NCBI GenBank assembly: GCA_036500145.1
Contig: DASYCO010000026.1
Span: 1-6,899, forward strand
DNA: 6,899 bases
Source: CAMAVH01 sp036500145
GTDB lineage: Bacteria; Pseudomonadota; Alphaproteobacteria; SMXQ01
Reading direction: 5' to 3'
Shown: positions 1-5,469 of the stretch, in pieces
How the letters are laid out: each line of letters starts with the position of its first letter
How positions within the stretch are numbered: position 1 is the first letter of the stretch
Position numbers and translations under genes: made by a program
Notes under the pieces: generated by a model
What the model was told of the DNA's origin: nothing
Seen by the model: the letters and a program-made list of their open reading frames with translations, nothing else
The model's database searches: none

Positions 1-1079
1 TACGAATAAAAGTCGCGATGCGCCTGCGGCATCGTTTTCTGGACGCCCGTCGCCTCCGGCACCGTCATCGACTTGACCATCGGCATCGAGCGGCCAGCGC
101 GCAGCAGCACCTCCATGACGTTGTCGAGCGCCGCCGAATCCGAGCCGCCGGCCTGGATCACCGGCTTGATGTCCTCGACATGCCCGGCGAAGACCTCGGC
201 GCCCATGCGCGTCTCGTGGCTCTTCATCCAATTGACGTTGCCGCGCAGCGTGTTGATCTCGCCGTTATGGGCGAGCATGCGGAACGGCTGGGCCAGACGC
301 CAGTTGGGGAAGGTGTTGGTCGAATAGCGCTGATGGAAGATGGCGAAGTTCGAGACGAAGCGCGGATCGAGTAGGTCGGGATAGAATTCGTCGATCACCT
401 CGGCGAGGAACAGGCCCTTGTAGATGACCGAGCGGCAGCTGAACGAGCAGATGTAGAAGTCGTTGATGTGCTCGGCCAGCGCCGCGCGCTCGATGCGGCG
501 GCGGATGATGTAGAGGTCGAGCTCGAACTGGTCGGCGCCGGTGCCCGGGTTCGAGGCGATCATGATCTGCTCGATCTCGGGACGCGTCGCGTTGGCCTTG
601 TCGCCGATGACGGCGGTGTTCACCGGCACCTGGCGCCAGCCGTAGATCGAGTAGCCGAAGCGAAGGATCTCCGTCTCGACGATGCAGCGGCAGCGCTCCT
701 GCGCGCCGAAGTCGCTGCGCGGCAGGAAGATCATGCCGATGGCGAGGCGGCCGCGCTTCGGCTCGTGGCCGGTGCGCGCGATGTGCTCCTTGAAGAAGTC
801 CTGCGGAATCTGCAGGTGGATGCCGGCGCCGTCGCCCGTCTTGCCGTCGGCGTCGACCGCGCCGCGGTGCCACAGGGCCTTGAGCGCGGCGATGCCGGCC
901 TCGACCACGTCGCGGCGCGACTTGCCGTCGAGCGAGGCGATCAGGCCGACGCCGCAGGCGTCATGCTCGTTGGCGCGGTCGTAAAGGCCGTTCTCCTGCA
1001 GATGGTCGGCGTTGGCCGTCCACTCGTTGAGGAACTTCTGGCCTTCATCGGACTGACTAGGGGTGGAATAGTCGGACAT
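1..1079 (-). CDS. gltB: Glutamate synthase large (alpha) subunit, N-terminal part only
   Basis: The large subunit of NADPH-dependent glutamate synthase takes the amide ammonia from glutamine and passes it to 2-oxoglutarate in the cytoplasm. The frame is open from an ATG at 1079 to the left edge, giving about 359 of the family's roughly 1,500 residues, so only the class II glutamine amidotransferase domain is visible. The motif NEHDACGVGLIA places the nucleophile at Cys42, so a propeptide of about 41 residues would be removed, as is usual in this family. Other amidotransferase motifs are WHRGAVDADGKTGDGAG (about 70-86), HQRYSTNTFPNW (from 249) and HNGEINTLRGN (from 271). The frame ends near MPQAHRDFYS, also conserved in GltB. 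The start is supported by AAGGGAGG seven nt upstream, which overlaps the gltD stop codon. The gene follows gltD by 13 nt and is almost certainly co-transcribed. The FMN and iron-sulfur domains lie outside the window. Confidence 0.96.
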   Translation of the reverse strand, partial: MSDYSTPSQSDEGQKFLNEWTANADHLQENGLYDRANEHDACGVGLIASLDGKSRRDVVEAGIAALKALWHRGAVDADGKTGDGAGIHLQIPQDFFKEHIARTGHEPKRGRLAIGMIFLPRSDFGAQERCRCIVETEILRFGYSIYGWRQVPVNTAVIGDKANATRPEIEQIMIASNPGTGADQFELDLYIIRRRIERAALAEHINDFYICSFSCRSVIYKGLFLAEVIDEFYPDLLDPRFVSNFAIFHQRYSTNTFPNWRLAQPFRMLAHNGEINTLRGNVNWMKSHETRMGAEVFAGHVEDIKPVIQAGGSDSAALDNVMEVLLRAGRSMPMVKSMTVPEATGVQKTMPQAHRDFYS

Positions 1080-1086
1080 GGGCGGC

Positions 1087-1094
1087 CCTCCCTT
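1087..1094 (-). promoter_or_regulatory. gltB ribosome binding site overlapping the gltD stop
   Basis: On the minus strand AAGGGAGG lies seven nt before the gltB ATG. Its first two bases are the last two bases of the gltD TAA stop (1093-1095). This geometry suggests translational coupling between the two subunits and fixes the gltB start. Confidence 0.85.
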
Positions 1095-2553
1095 AGGACG
1101 CGGCGGCCAGGGCGGCGGGCGCGGCGACGCGCCCTTCGGCCTTGGCGGCGAGGTAGTTGTGCATGCATTCGGCGGCGTCGCGGCCGTCGCGGATCGCCCA
1201 GACGACGAGCGACGCGCCGCGCACGATGTCGCCGGCGGCGAAGACGCCGTCCAGGCTGGTCATCATGGTGCGGTAGTTGACCTTCAGGGTGCCCCAGCGC
1301 GTGACGCCAAGCTCCTGCGCGCCGAACATCGTCGGCAGGTCCTCGGGATCGAAGCCGAGCGCCTTGATCACCATGTCGGCCTTCACGTTGAAGTGCGAGC
1401 CGGGCAGCACCTGCGGCGTCTGGCGGCCGGTCGCGTCGGGCACGCCGAGATGGATGCGGCTGACGCGCACGCCGTTGACCGTGCCGTCGCCGAGGTAGGC
1501 TTCGGGCTGGGCGAGCCAGACGAACTCGACGCCCTCCTCCTCCGCGTGCTTCACCTCGCGCTGCGAGCCCGGCATGTTGGCGCGGTCGCGGCGATAGAGG
1601 CACTTCACCGACTTGGCGCCCTGGCGCACGGCGGTGCGCACGCAGTCCATGGCGGTGTCGCCGCCGCCGATGACGACGACGTCCTTGCCTTCGGCGTTGA
1701 GCGTGCCGTCGTCGAAGGACGGCACCTTGTCGCCGAGGCCTTTGCGGTTGGACGCCGTGAGGTAGTCCATCGCCGGGAAGATGTTGGCGAGGCCGGCGCC
1801 AGGCATGGCGGCGTCGCGCGCCTTGTAGACGCCGGTGGCGATCAGCAGCGCGTCATGCTTGGCGCGCAGCGCGTCCAGCGTGGCGTCGCGGCCCACTTCG
1901 AAATTGAGGTGCAGCTCGATGCCCGACTGCTTCATCAGCTCGGCGCGGCGCGCCACGACTTCCTTCTCAAGCTTGAAGCTCGGGATGCCGTAGATCATCA
2001 GGCCGCCGACGCGGTCGTAGCGGTCGTAGATGTGGACCTGGTAGCCCTTGGCGCGCAGCTGCATCGCGGCGGCCATGCCGCCGGGGCCGGCGCCGATGAT
2101 GGCGACCGACTGGCCGCGCTCGCGCTTCGGCTTGATCGGCTTGACCCAGCCCTGCTCGAAGGCGGTGTCGGTGATGTACTTCTCGATCGAGCCGATGGTG
2201 ACCGTGCTGTGGCCCGACTGCTCGAGCACGCAGTTGCCTTCGCACAGGCGGTCCTGCGGGCAGATGCGGCCGCAGATCTCGGGGAAGTTGTTGGTCGCCG
2301 AGGAGACTTCGTAGGCCTCTTCGAGACGGCCCTCCGCCGTGAGCTTCAGCCAGTCGGGGATGTTGTTGTTGACCGGGCAGTGGACCTGGCAGAAGGGCAC
2401 GCCGCACTGCGAGCAGCGGCTCGCCTGCGTCGCCGCCGCCTCGTCGGCGAAGGTGCCGTAGATCTCGCTGAAGTCTTCCTTGCGTTCGCCGGCCGCACGC
2501 TTGTCGGGCATGTGGTTGCCGATCTTCACGAACTTCAACATCTGCTGCGCCAT
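1093..2553 (-). CDS. gltD: Glutamate synthase small (beta) subunit, NADPH-dependent
   Basis: GltD supplies electrons from NADPH through FAD and iron-sulfur clusters to GltB for glutamate synthesis from glutamine and 2-oxoglutarate. With the ATG at 2553 it has 486 residues, in the normal range for the family. The N-terminal cysteine groups CSQCGVPFCQVHC (Cys47, 50, 55, 59) and CGRICPQDRLCEGNC (Cys94, 98, 104, 108) are the expected 4Fe-4S ligands. GAGPGG at 154-159 is the FAD dinucleotide fold. GGGDTAMD at 296-303 is the NADPH fold. GVFAAGDIVRGASLVVWAI near 436-454 is the C-terminal FAD contact. An in-frame GTG at 2574 would add seven residues (MKRERRV). I prefer 2553 because a purine-rich GAGAGAGA sits six nt upstream and MAQQMLKFVKIGNH resembles usual GltD N-termini. 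The order gltD then gltB is the reverse of the E. coli gltBD order. Confidence 0.97.
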   Translation of the reverse strand: MAQQMLKFVKIGNHMPDKRAAGERKEDFSEIYGTFADEAAATQASRCSQCGVPFCQVHCPVNNNIPDWLKLTAEGRLEEAYEVSSATNNFPEICGRICPQDRLCEGNCVLEQSGHSTVTIGSIEKYITDTAFEQGWVKPIKPKRERGQSVAIIGAGPGGMAAAMQLRAKGYQVHIYDRYDRVGGLMIYGIPSFKLEKEVVARRAELMKQSGIELHLNFEVGRDATLDALRAKHDALLIATGVYKARDAAMPGAGLANIFPAMDYLTASNRKGLGDKVPSFDDGTLNAEGKDVVVIGGGDTAMDCVRTAVRQGAKSVKCLYRRDRANMPGSQREVKHAEEEGVEFVWLAQPEAYLGDGTVNGVRVSRIHLGVPDATGRQTPQVLPGSHFNVKADMVIKALGFDPEDLPTMFGAQELGVTRWGTLKVNYRTMMTSLDGVFAAGDIVRGASLVVWAIRDGRDAAECMHNYLAAKAEGRVAAPAALAAAS

Positions 2554-2559
2554 GACGCG

Positions 2560-2567
2560 TCTCTCTC
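2560..2567 (-). promoter_or_regulatory. Probable gltD ribosome binding site
   Basis: On the minus strand GAGAGAGA ends six nt before the ATG at 2553. It is purine-rich but not a perfect Shine-Dalgarno match. It lies inside the first codons of the alternative GTG-initiated version, which is the argument for the shorter protein. Confidence 0.6.
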
Positions 2568-2580
2568 GTTTCACGTTTCA

Positions 2581-2632
2581 GCGCCGGCCCTGGCCGCGCA
2601 CGAAAGGCCCGAGGGCTGTCCCGGGCCGGCGC
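2581..2632 (-). promoter_or_regulatory. Strong inverted repeat in the gltD leader, with a competing inner stem
   Basis: GCGCCGGCCC at 2581-2590 and GGGCCGGCGC at 2623-2632 are perfect 10-bp reverse complements separated by 32 nt, and all pairs are G-C. Inside, GGCCCG at 2606-2611 can instead pair with CGGGCC at 2622-2627. That uses bases of one outer arm, so the two folds exclude each other. In the minus-strand RNA the structure ends about 14 nt before the gltD ribosome binding site. A regulatory role is inferred; no known riboswitch class was recognised. Confidence 0.5.
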
Positions 2633-2820
2633 GTCTCGAAGCTGGCGGCAAACAAAACGGAAGCGGCCGCCGGGTCGGGCCCGGTCGCTCGCTTCCTGCT
2701 GTCCTCAAGTCTCCGCCGACCATCCTGGCGCGGCGGCCCTGTGGACCGGCGCCTGACGGCGCGGCCCTTCCGCCTGTCGAAATTTTGACCGGCGGCCTCT
2801 GGCTCCCCTCATAGGGCAGT

Positions 2821-2850
2821 TTTCCAGACGGGGCGAGGGGAATCTGGAAA
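2821..2850. promoter_or_regulatory. Inverted repeat TTTCCAGA-N14-TCTGGAAA
   Basis: Perfect 8-bp arms at 2821-2828 and 2843-2850 flank a 14-bp spacer. It lies just inside the predicted gltD transcript, about 15-45 nt downstream of the inferred start. It could be an operator for a dimeric regulator or a hairpin in the leader RNA. I do not recognise a specific regulator for it. A GANTC site (GAATC, 2840-2844) overlaps the right arm. Confidence 0.45.
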
Positions 2851-2853
2851 GAA

Positions 2854-2870
2854 GGTCAATATAGATGACC
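2854..2870. promoter_or_regulatory. Inverted repeat GGTCA-N7-TGACC at the gltD transcription start
   Basis: GGTCA (2854-2858) and TGACC (2866-2870) form a 17-bp site directly downstream of the predicted gltD -10 element. It covers the inferred start point near 2864, which is where a repressor operator would sit. The regulator is not identifiable from sequence alone. Confidence 0.4.
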
Positions 2871-2899
2871 TATATAGCCCTGCAAACTAAATTGTTCAA
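2871..2899 (-). promoter_or_regulatory. Predicted sigma70-type promoter of gltDB
   Basis: On the minus strand TTGAAC (2899-2894) is followed by exactly 17 bp and then TATATA (2876-2871), a good -35/-10 pair in an AT-rich island of an otherwise GC-rich region. Transcription would begin near 2864, giving a leader of about 310 nt before gltD. A weaker overlapping pair, TTTGCA with TATATT also at 17-bp spacing, lies about 12-13 bp further downstream and could be a second start. Confidence 0.65.
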
Positions 2900-2966
2900 T
2901 AAAATCCCGCCGTTAGCTGGGAGGTGACGCTCATAAACTGGTCACGCACCGGGCCTAATTTTCCGA

Positions 2967-2995
2967 TTCGTGCTTTCGAAGGCTGGTGCTATAAG
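2967..2995 (+). promoter_or_regulatory. Candidate uppP promoter with extended -10
   Basis: TGCTATAAG (2987-2995) is an extended -10 element in which TATAAG matches five of six consensus bases. The -35 position at 17-bp spacing, TTCGTG (2967-2972), is weak. Transcription would start near 3002 and leave a leader of about 130 nt before the uppP GTG. A GATTC site (2965-2969) overlaps the -35 region. Confidence 0.4.
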
Positions 2996-3014
2996 CCGCG
3001 TGGATCGAGATTCG

Positions 3015-3030
3015 CCCCAAGATTCTGGGG
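3015..3030 (+). promoter_or_regulatory. Small hairpin in the uppP leader
   Basis: CCCCA (3015-3019) and TGGGG (3026-3030) can form a 5-bp stem with a 6-nt loop. No T-run follows, so it is not a standard terminator. Its function is unknown. Confidence 0.25.
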
Positions 3031-3056
3031 GATTCCAAGGCTATAGCGCAGGGCAT

Positions 3057-3076
3057 GCGGCTTGCCGAAAAGCCGC
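3057..3076 (+). promoter_or_regulatory. Hairpin in the uppP leader
   Basis: GCGGCTT (3057-3063) and AAGCCGC (3070-3076) form a perfect 7-bp stem with a 6-nt loop, about 50 nt before the uppP start. It immediately follows an in-frame ATG at 3055 and would hinder initiation there, which fits the choice of the downstream GTG. Confidence 0.35.
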
Positions 3077-3118
3077 TCGCGGGTCGCCGCCTCCCCAACA
3101 GCGGGCAGCGGCGCGATC

Positions 3119-3123
3119 AGGAG
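3119..3123 (+). promoter_or_regulatory. uppP ribosome binding site
   Basis: AGGAG lies six nt before the GTG at 3130, a textbook spacing. The upstream ATG at 3055 has no comparable site, so this element decides the start. A GAGTC methylation-type site (3121-3125) overlaps it. Confidence 0.8.
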
Positions 3124-3129
3124 TCAGTC

Positions 3130-3954
3130 GTGAGCGTATTGAACATCATCGTCCTGGCCCTGCTGCAGGGACTGACGGAACTCCTGCCGATCAGCTCCTC
3201 CGCCCACCTCATCCTCGTTCCCGCGATCACCGGATGGCCCGACCAGGGCCTGATGGTCGACGCCGCCCTGCATCTCGGCACCTTCGCCGCCATCGCCCTC
3301 TACTTCTGGCGCGACGTGCTGGAGATGATCGTCGGCCTGCTCAACCTGCTGCGCGGCAAGGTGACGCCGGGCGCGCGCCTCGCGGGCTACGTCATCATCG
3401 CCACCATCCCGGCCATCATCGCCGGCCTGTCGATCCAGCATTACGCCGAGACGGTGCTGCGCAGCGTCGCCATCATCGCCTGGACGGCGACGCTCTTCGG
3501 CATCCTGCTCTACGTCGCCGACCGCTTCGGCGTGCGCGTGAAGCGCCTGGAGCACATGACCTGGAAGGGCGCGCTGATCGTCGGCCTGGCCCAGGTGCTG
3601 GCGCTCATCCCCGGCACCAGCCGCTCCGGCATCACCATGACGGCGGGCCGCTTCCTCGGCTTCGAGCGGCGCGACGCGGCGCGCTTCTCGTTCCTCGTCT
3701 CGCTGCCGGTCACGCTCGGCGCCGGCCTGCTCGGCGTGCATGAGATCCTGAAGGGCGCCGATGGCGGCGCGCATTTCCACGACGCCGCGCTCGCGGCCGG
3801 CGGGGCGTTCCTCGCCTCGCTCGCCACCGTGGCCTTCCTGATGAACTACCTGCGGACGGCCAGCTTCACGCCGTTCGTGATCTACCGCGTGGCGCTCGGC
3901 CTGGCCTTGCTGGTCTGGGTCTACGGCTTCGGCGGCCCGCACATCGCGCCGTAG
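3130..3954 (+). CDS. uppP: Undecaprenyl-diphosphatase (UppP/BacA family)
   Basis: UppP is an integral inner-membrane phosphatase that converts undecaprenyl pyrophosphate to undecaprenyl phosphate. This recycles the lipid carrier for peptidoglycan and other envelope polymers, and the family is linked to bacitracin resistance. The 274-residue product has the usual length. Near the N-terminus LLQGLTELLPISSSAHL supplies the (E/Q)xxxE signature (Gln13, Glu17) and the conserved His26. PGTSRSG at 161-167 is the second active-site motif, with Arg165. Multiple hydrophobic stretches (about 46-60, 86-100, 111-128, 147-160, 218-234 and 248-264) fit the polytopic fold. I chose GTG 3130 over ATG 3055 because of AGGAG at 3119-3123. 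The longer form would add an Arg-rich 25-residue extension that is not typical of the family. The gene stands alone, divergent from gltD and convergent with the SDR gene. Its last two codons and TAG stop form the start of the repeat array. Confidence 0.95.
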   Translation: MSVLNIIVLALLQGLTELLPISSSAHLILVPAITGWPDQGLMVDAALHLGTFAAIALYFWRDVLEMIVGLLNLLRGKVTPGARLAGYVIIATIPAIIAGLSIQHYAETVLRSVAIIAWTATLFGILLYVADRFGVRVKRLEHMTWKGALIVGLAQVLALIPGTSRSGITMTAGRFLGFERRDAARFSFLVSLPVTLGAGLLGVHEILKGADGGAHFHDAALAAGGAFLASLATVAFLMNYLRTASFTPFVIYRVALGLALLVWVYGFGGPHIAP

Positions 3955-4096
3955 GCGCGTTGACTGCTAGCGCGCCGTAGGCGCGTTGACTGCTAGCGCG
4001 CCGTAGGCGCGTTGAGCGTTACGCGCCGTCGGCACGGTCTGTGCGGTTAGCACGCAGTAAGCGCGTTGACCGTCAGCGCGCCATAAGCGCGCAGGG
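3945..4096. repeat. Degenerating tandem repeat, about 26-bp unit, five to six copies
   Basis: Units begin at 3945, 3971, 3997, 4022, 4051 and 4077. The first two are identical over 26 bp: CGCGCCGTAGGCGCG followed by TTGACTGCTAG. The third matches for 19 bp and then diverges. The fourth is about 29 bp and strongly diverged. The fifth matches at about 20 of 26 positions. The sixth is a partial copy. Each good unit holds a perfect 6-bp inverted repeat, CGCGCC-GTA-GGCGCG, so the array can form serial hairpins on both strands. The first unit overlaps the end of uppP and contains its TAG stop. The array lies between convergent genes and may help end transcription from both sides, although no T-run is present. 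Confidence 0.88.
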
Positions 4097-4125
4097 CCGC
4101 CACCTCGCAGGTTTCGCCGCGCGGC

Positions 4126-5076
4126 TCAGGCCACGCGGGTAAGCCCGCCGCCCTTGCGGAAGCGCTGCAGATACGTCGGCAGAATGGCCTCGGCCGCCGT
4201 CGGCGTCAGGCCGAGATCGGCGAAGCCCGCAGCCCCCGCACCCACCACGTTGTCCATGCGCAGCAGGCGCGCCTGGTCGCGCGTCAGCAGCGGCGCGCCG
4301 AGCGGCACCAGCGGCGCGAAGGTGCCGATCATGTCGGCGGCGCAGAAGGGCAGCTTCAGCAGGCTCGCCTCGCGGCCCGTCTCCGACAGCACCAGGCGCA
4401 TGAGTTCCTCGAAGCTGTAGACCGTCGGTCCGCCGAGCTCGAAGGTGCGGCCCGCCGCCTGCGGCAGGGTGAGGCTGTTGACGATGGCGTCCGCCACGTC
4501 GCCGACGTAGACCGGCTGGAAGCGCGTGGCGCCGCCGCCGAACAGCGGCAGCACCGGCGACAGGCGCGCCATGGCGGCGAAGCGGTTGAAGAAATCGTCC
4601 TCGGGCCCGAACACGATGCTCGGGCGCAGGATGGTGGCCTGCGCGAAGGCGGCGCGCACCGCCGCCTCGCCGGCCGCCTTGGAGCGCGCGTAGGCCGAGC
4701 GCGACTGGGCGTCGGCGCCGATGGCCGAGACATGCACCAGGCGCGGCACGCCGGCGGCGGCGGCGGCCTTGGCGACGCGCTCGGCGCCCTCGGCATGGAC
4801 CTCGTCGAAGGAATAGCGGCCGCGCTGGTAGAGCACGCCGACGAGGTTGACGACCCCGTCCGAGCCGGCGACGGCGGCGGCGACCGCCGCATCGTCGAGG
4901 ATGTCGGCGGCGACCGGCACGATCTGGCCGACGTCGCCGCGCGGGCGCAGGAAATCCGCATGGCGCGGCGAGCGCACGGCCACCGCCACGCGCACCCCGG
5001 CGCGCGCCAGGCGCTGCACCAAATGACGGCCGACGAAGCCGGAACCGCCGAACACCGTGACGCGCTTGATCGCCAT
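4126..5076 (-). CDS. NDUFA9-like atypical SDR, NAD(P)-binding protein
   Basis: The 316-residue product is an extended or atypical short-chain dehydrogenase/reductase of the type annotated in Alphaproteobacteria as complex I NDUFA9 subunit family. Mitochondrial NDUFA9 is an accessory subunit that binds NADPH near the quinone site. Whether the bacterial protein joins complex I or acts as a separate reductase or epimerase cannot be told here. The Rossmann glycine motif is FGGSGFVG (9-16). HVSAIGADAQSRSAYARSK carries Ser117, Tyr129 and Lys133, matching the SDR Ser-Tyr-x3-Lys pattern. ILRPSIVFGPEDDFFNRFA (149-167) is typical of this subfamily. There is no signal peptide and no clear transmembrane helix. 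The ATG at 5076 has AGGGGA five nt upstream. The gene is monocistronic, convergent with uppP and without nuo genes nearby. Confidence 0.88.
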   Translation of the reverse strand: MAIKRVTVFGGSGFVGRHLVQRLARAGVRVAVAVRSPRHADFLRPRGDVGQIVPVAADILDDAAVAAAVAGSDGVVNLVGVLYQRGRYSFDEVHAEGAERVAKAAAAAGVPRLVHVSAIGADAQSRSAYARSKAAGEAAVRAAFAQATILRPSIVFGPEDDFFNRFAAMARLSPVLPLFGGGATRFQPVYVGDVADAIVNSLTLPQAAGRTFELGGPTVYSFEELMRLVLSETGREASLLKLPFCAADMIGTFAPLVPLGAPLLTRDQARLLRMDNVVGAGAAGFADLGLTPTAAEAILPTYLQRFRKGGGLTRVA

Positions 5077-5139
5077 GCCTATCCCCTAAACTCTGGGGCC
5101 CGCCGGGGCCCGACTGAACGTCCGCAGGACGCCCCTGGG

Positions 5140-5168
5140 TGAATATTCGCTGGCGCGGGAGGCGTCAA
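5140..5168 (-). promoter_or_regulatory. Candidate promoter of the NDUFA9-like SDR gene
   Basis: On the minus strand TTGACG (5168-5163) is followed at 17-bp spacing by TATTCA (5145-5140). The -35 is strong and the -10 moderate. Transcription would start near 5133, about 57 nt before the ATG. Confidence 0.45.
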
Positions 5169-5276
5169 CAGCGCCGCAGCCAAGCCCTTCGCTTTGGCCG
5201 CTTTCCTGCTTTTATGACAGACGCCCGTTCCATGGACAGACGGAGGGCCCGGCAAGTGGCGGGATACAGGGAGCGG

Positions 5277-5305
5277 TTGACTTTCCCCACGCCGGCGTTT
5301 ATCCA
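5277..5305 (+). promoter_or_regulatory. Candidate promoter of tRNA-Leu, possibly also of rnd
   Basis: TTGACT (5277-5282) and TATCCA (5300-5305) are separated by 17 bp. The -35 is good and the -10 only moderate. The start would be near 5312, leaving a 5' leader of about 43 nt before the tRNA for RNase P to remove. Confidence 0.45.
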
Positions 5306-5354
5306 AACCGGCTCGCGGATGGCCCTACCTGCCGCCGCGTGTCCGAGCCTGTGT

Positions 5355-5441
5355 GCCCAGGTGGCGGAATTGGTAGACGCACTAGCTTCAGGTGCTAGCG
5401 GGGGCAACCTCGTGGAAGTTCGAGTCTTCTCCTGGGCACCA
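5355..5441 (+). tRNA. tRNA-Leu (anticodon CAG), CCA encoded
   Basis: The full class II cloverleaf can be drawn. The acceptor stem GCCCAGG (5355-5361) pairs with CCTGGGC (5431-5437), followed by discriminator A and an encoded CCA. The anticodon stem is CTAGC (5382-5386) with GCTAG (5394-5398), and the loop TTCAGGT has anticodon CAG at 5389-5391, which reads CUG. The long variable arm (5399-5413) folds into a 5-bp stem, as expected for leucine tRNAs. The T-arm is GGAAG-TTCGAGT-CTTCT with one G-U pair. CUG is a favoured leucine codon in GC-rich genomes. The RNase D gene starts 28 nt downstream. Confidence 0.97.
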
Positions 5442-5456
5442 CTCTCTCACCGCGTG

Positions 5457-5463
5457 AAAGGGA
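5457..5463 (+). promoter_or_regulatory. rnd ribosome binding site supporting a TTG start
   Basis: AAAGGGA lies six nt before the TTG at 5470. The next in-frame ATG is 26 codons further in and would remove the catalytic Asp and Glu, so this site and TTG define the start. Confidence 0.75.
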
Positions 5464-5469
5464 CCGGCT

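Larger units (their letters stand above)
2965..3035. promoter_or_regulatory. Cluster of four GANTC (CcrM-type) sites
   Basis: GATTC occurs at 2965-2969, 3009-3013, 3021-3025 and 3031-3035. Two further GANTC sites flank the cluster, at 2840-2844 (GAATC) and 3121-3125 (GAGTC, at the uppP ribosome binding site). By eye I count only five others in the rest of the window: 136, 806, 5422 (inside the tRNA T-loop), 5536 and 6163. GANTC is the target of the cell-cycle adenine methyltransferase CcrM in many Alphaproteobacteria. A regulatory role here is inferred. Confidence 0.5.
2554..3129. other. Divergent gltD/uppP intergenic region
   Basis: This stretch of about 575 bp has no convincing gene on either strand. 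It holds the gltD leader and promoter (left half), a candidate uppP promoter (right half) and several inverted repeats. These include GTGAC at 2924-2928 with GTCAC at 2941-2945, lying between the two promoters. It also holds six GANTC sites. The section 2851-2910 is clearly more AT-rich than its surroundings. Confidence 0.8.
5077..5354. other. Intergenic region between the SDR gene and tRNA-Leu
   Basis: This 278-bp stretch has no supported gene. It holds a plausible leftward promoter for the SDR gene and a rightward one for the tRNA, described separately. The SDR leader is very GC-rich. It includes a short hairpin CGTCC-GCA-GGACG near 5120-5132 and a direct repeat of GGGGCCC near 5096-5112. 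Frames crossing it are shadows. Confidence 0.7.

Noticed and set aside
468..1280. A 270-residue plus-strand frame opposite gltB and the end of gltD
   Set aside because: Low-complexity Ala/Arg/Asp-rich translation ending in an Arg run. The opposite strand holds GltB with all its motifs.
2705..2812. A possible 35-codon leader peptide in the gltD 5' region (minus strand)
   Set aside because: It begins with ATG but lacks a ribosome binding site and is an Arg/Ala/Gly-rich frame such as GC-rich DNA gives by chance. It shows no run of a regulatory amino acid.
1078..2814. A 578-residue plus-strand open frame opposite gltD and its leader
   Set aside because: It is the antisense shadow of gltD in GC-rich DNA. 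The translation is rich in His, Arg, Ala and Val without family motifs, while the minus strand encodes an unmistakable GltD.
3055..3129. ATG 3055 as the uppP start
   Set aside because: It adds an Arg-rich segment not usual for UppP, has no proper ribosome binding site and is followed directly by a 7-bp hairpin. GTG 3130 has AGGAG at ideal spacing.
3124..3942. A 272-residue minus-strand frame opposite uppP
   Set aside because: The translation is an Asp/Glu/Ala/Arg-rich shadow with no motif, and UppP on the plus strand has both active-site signatures.
3945..4096. A CRISPR array
   Set aside because: The units are contiguous with no unique spacers and they degrade along the array, so this is a simple tandem repeat. 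No cas genes are present.
5355..5441. An integration (att) site at the tRNA
   Set aside because: tRNA-Leu genes are common integration targets, but there is no integrase, no duplicated tRNA 3' end and no island-like composition downstream. Housekeeping rnd follows at once.
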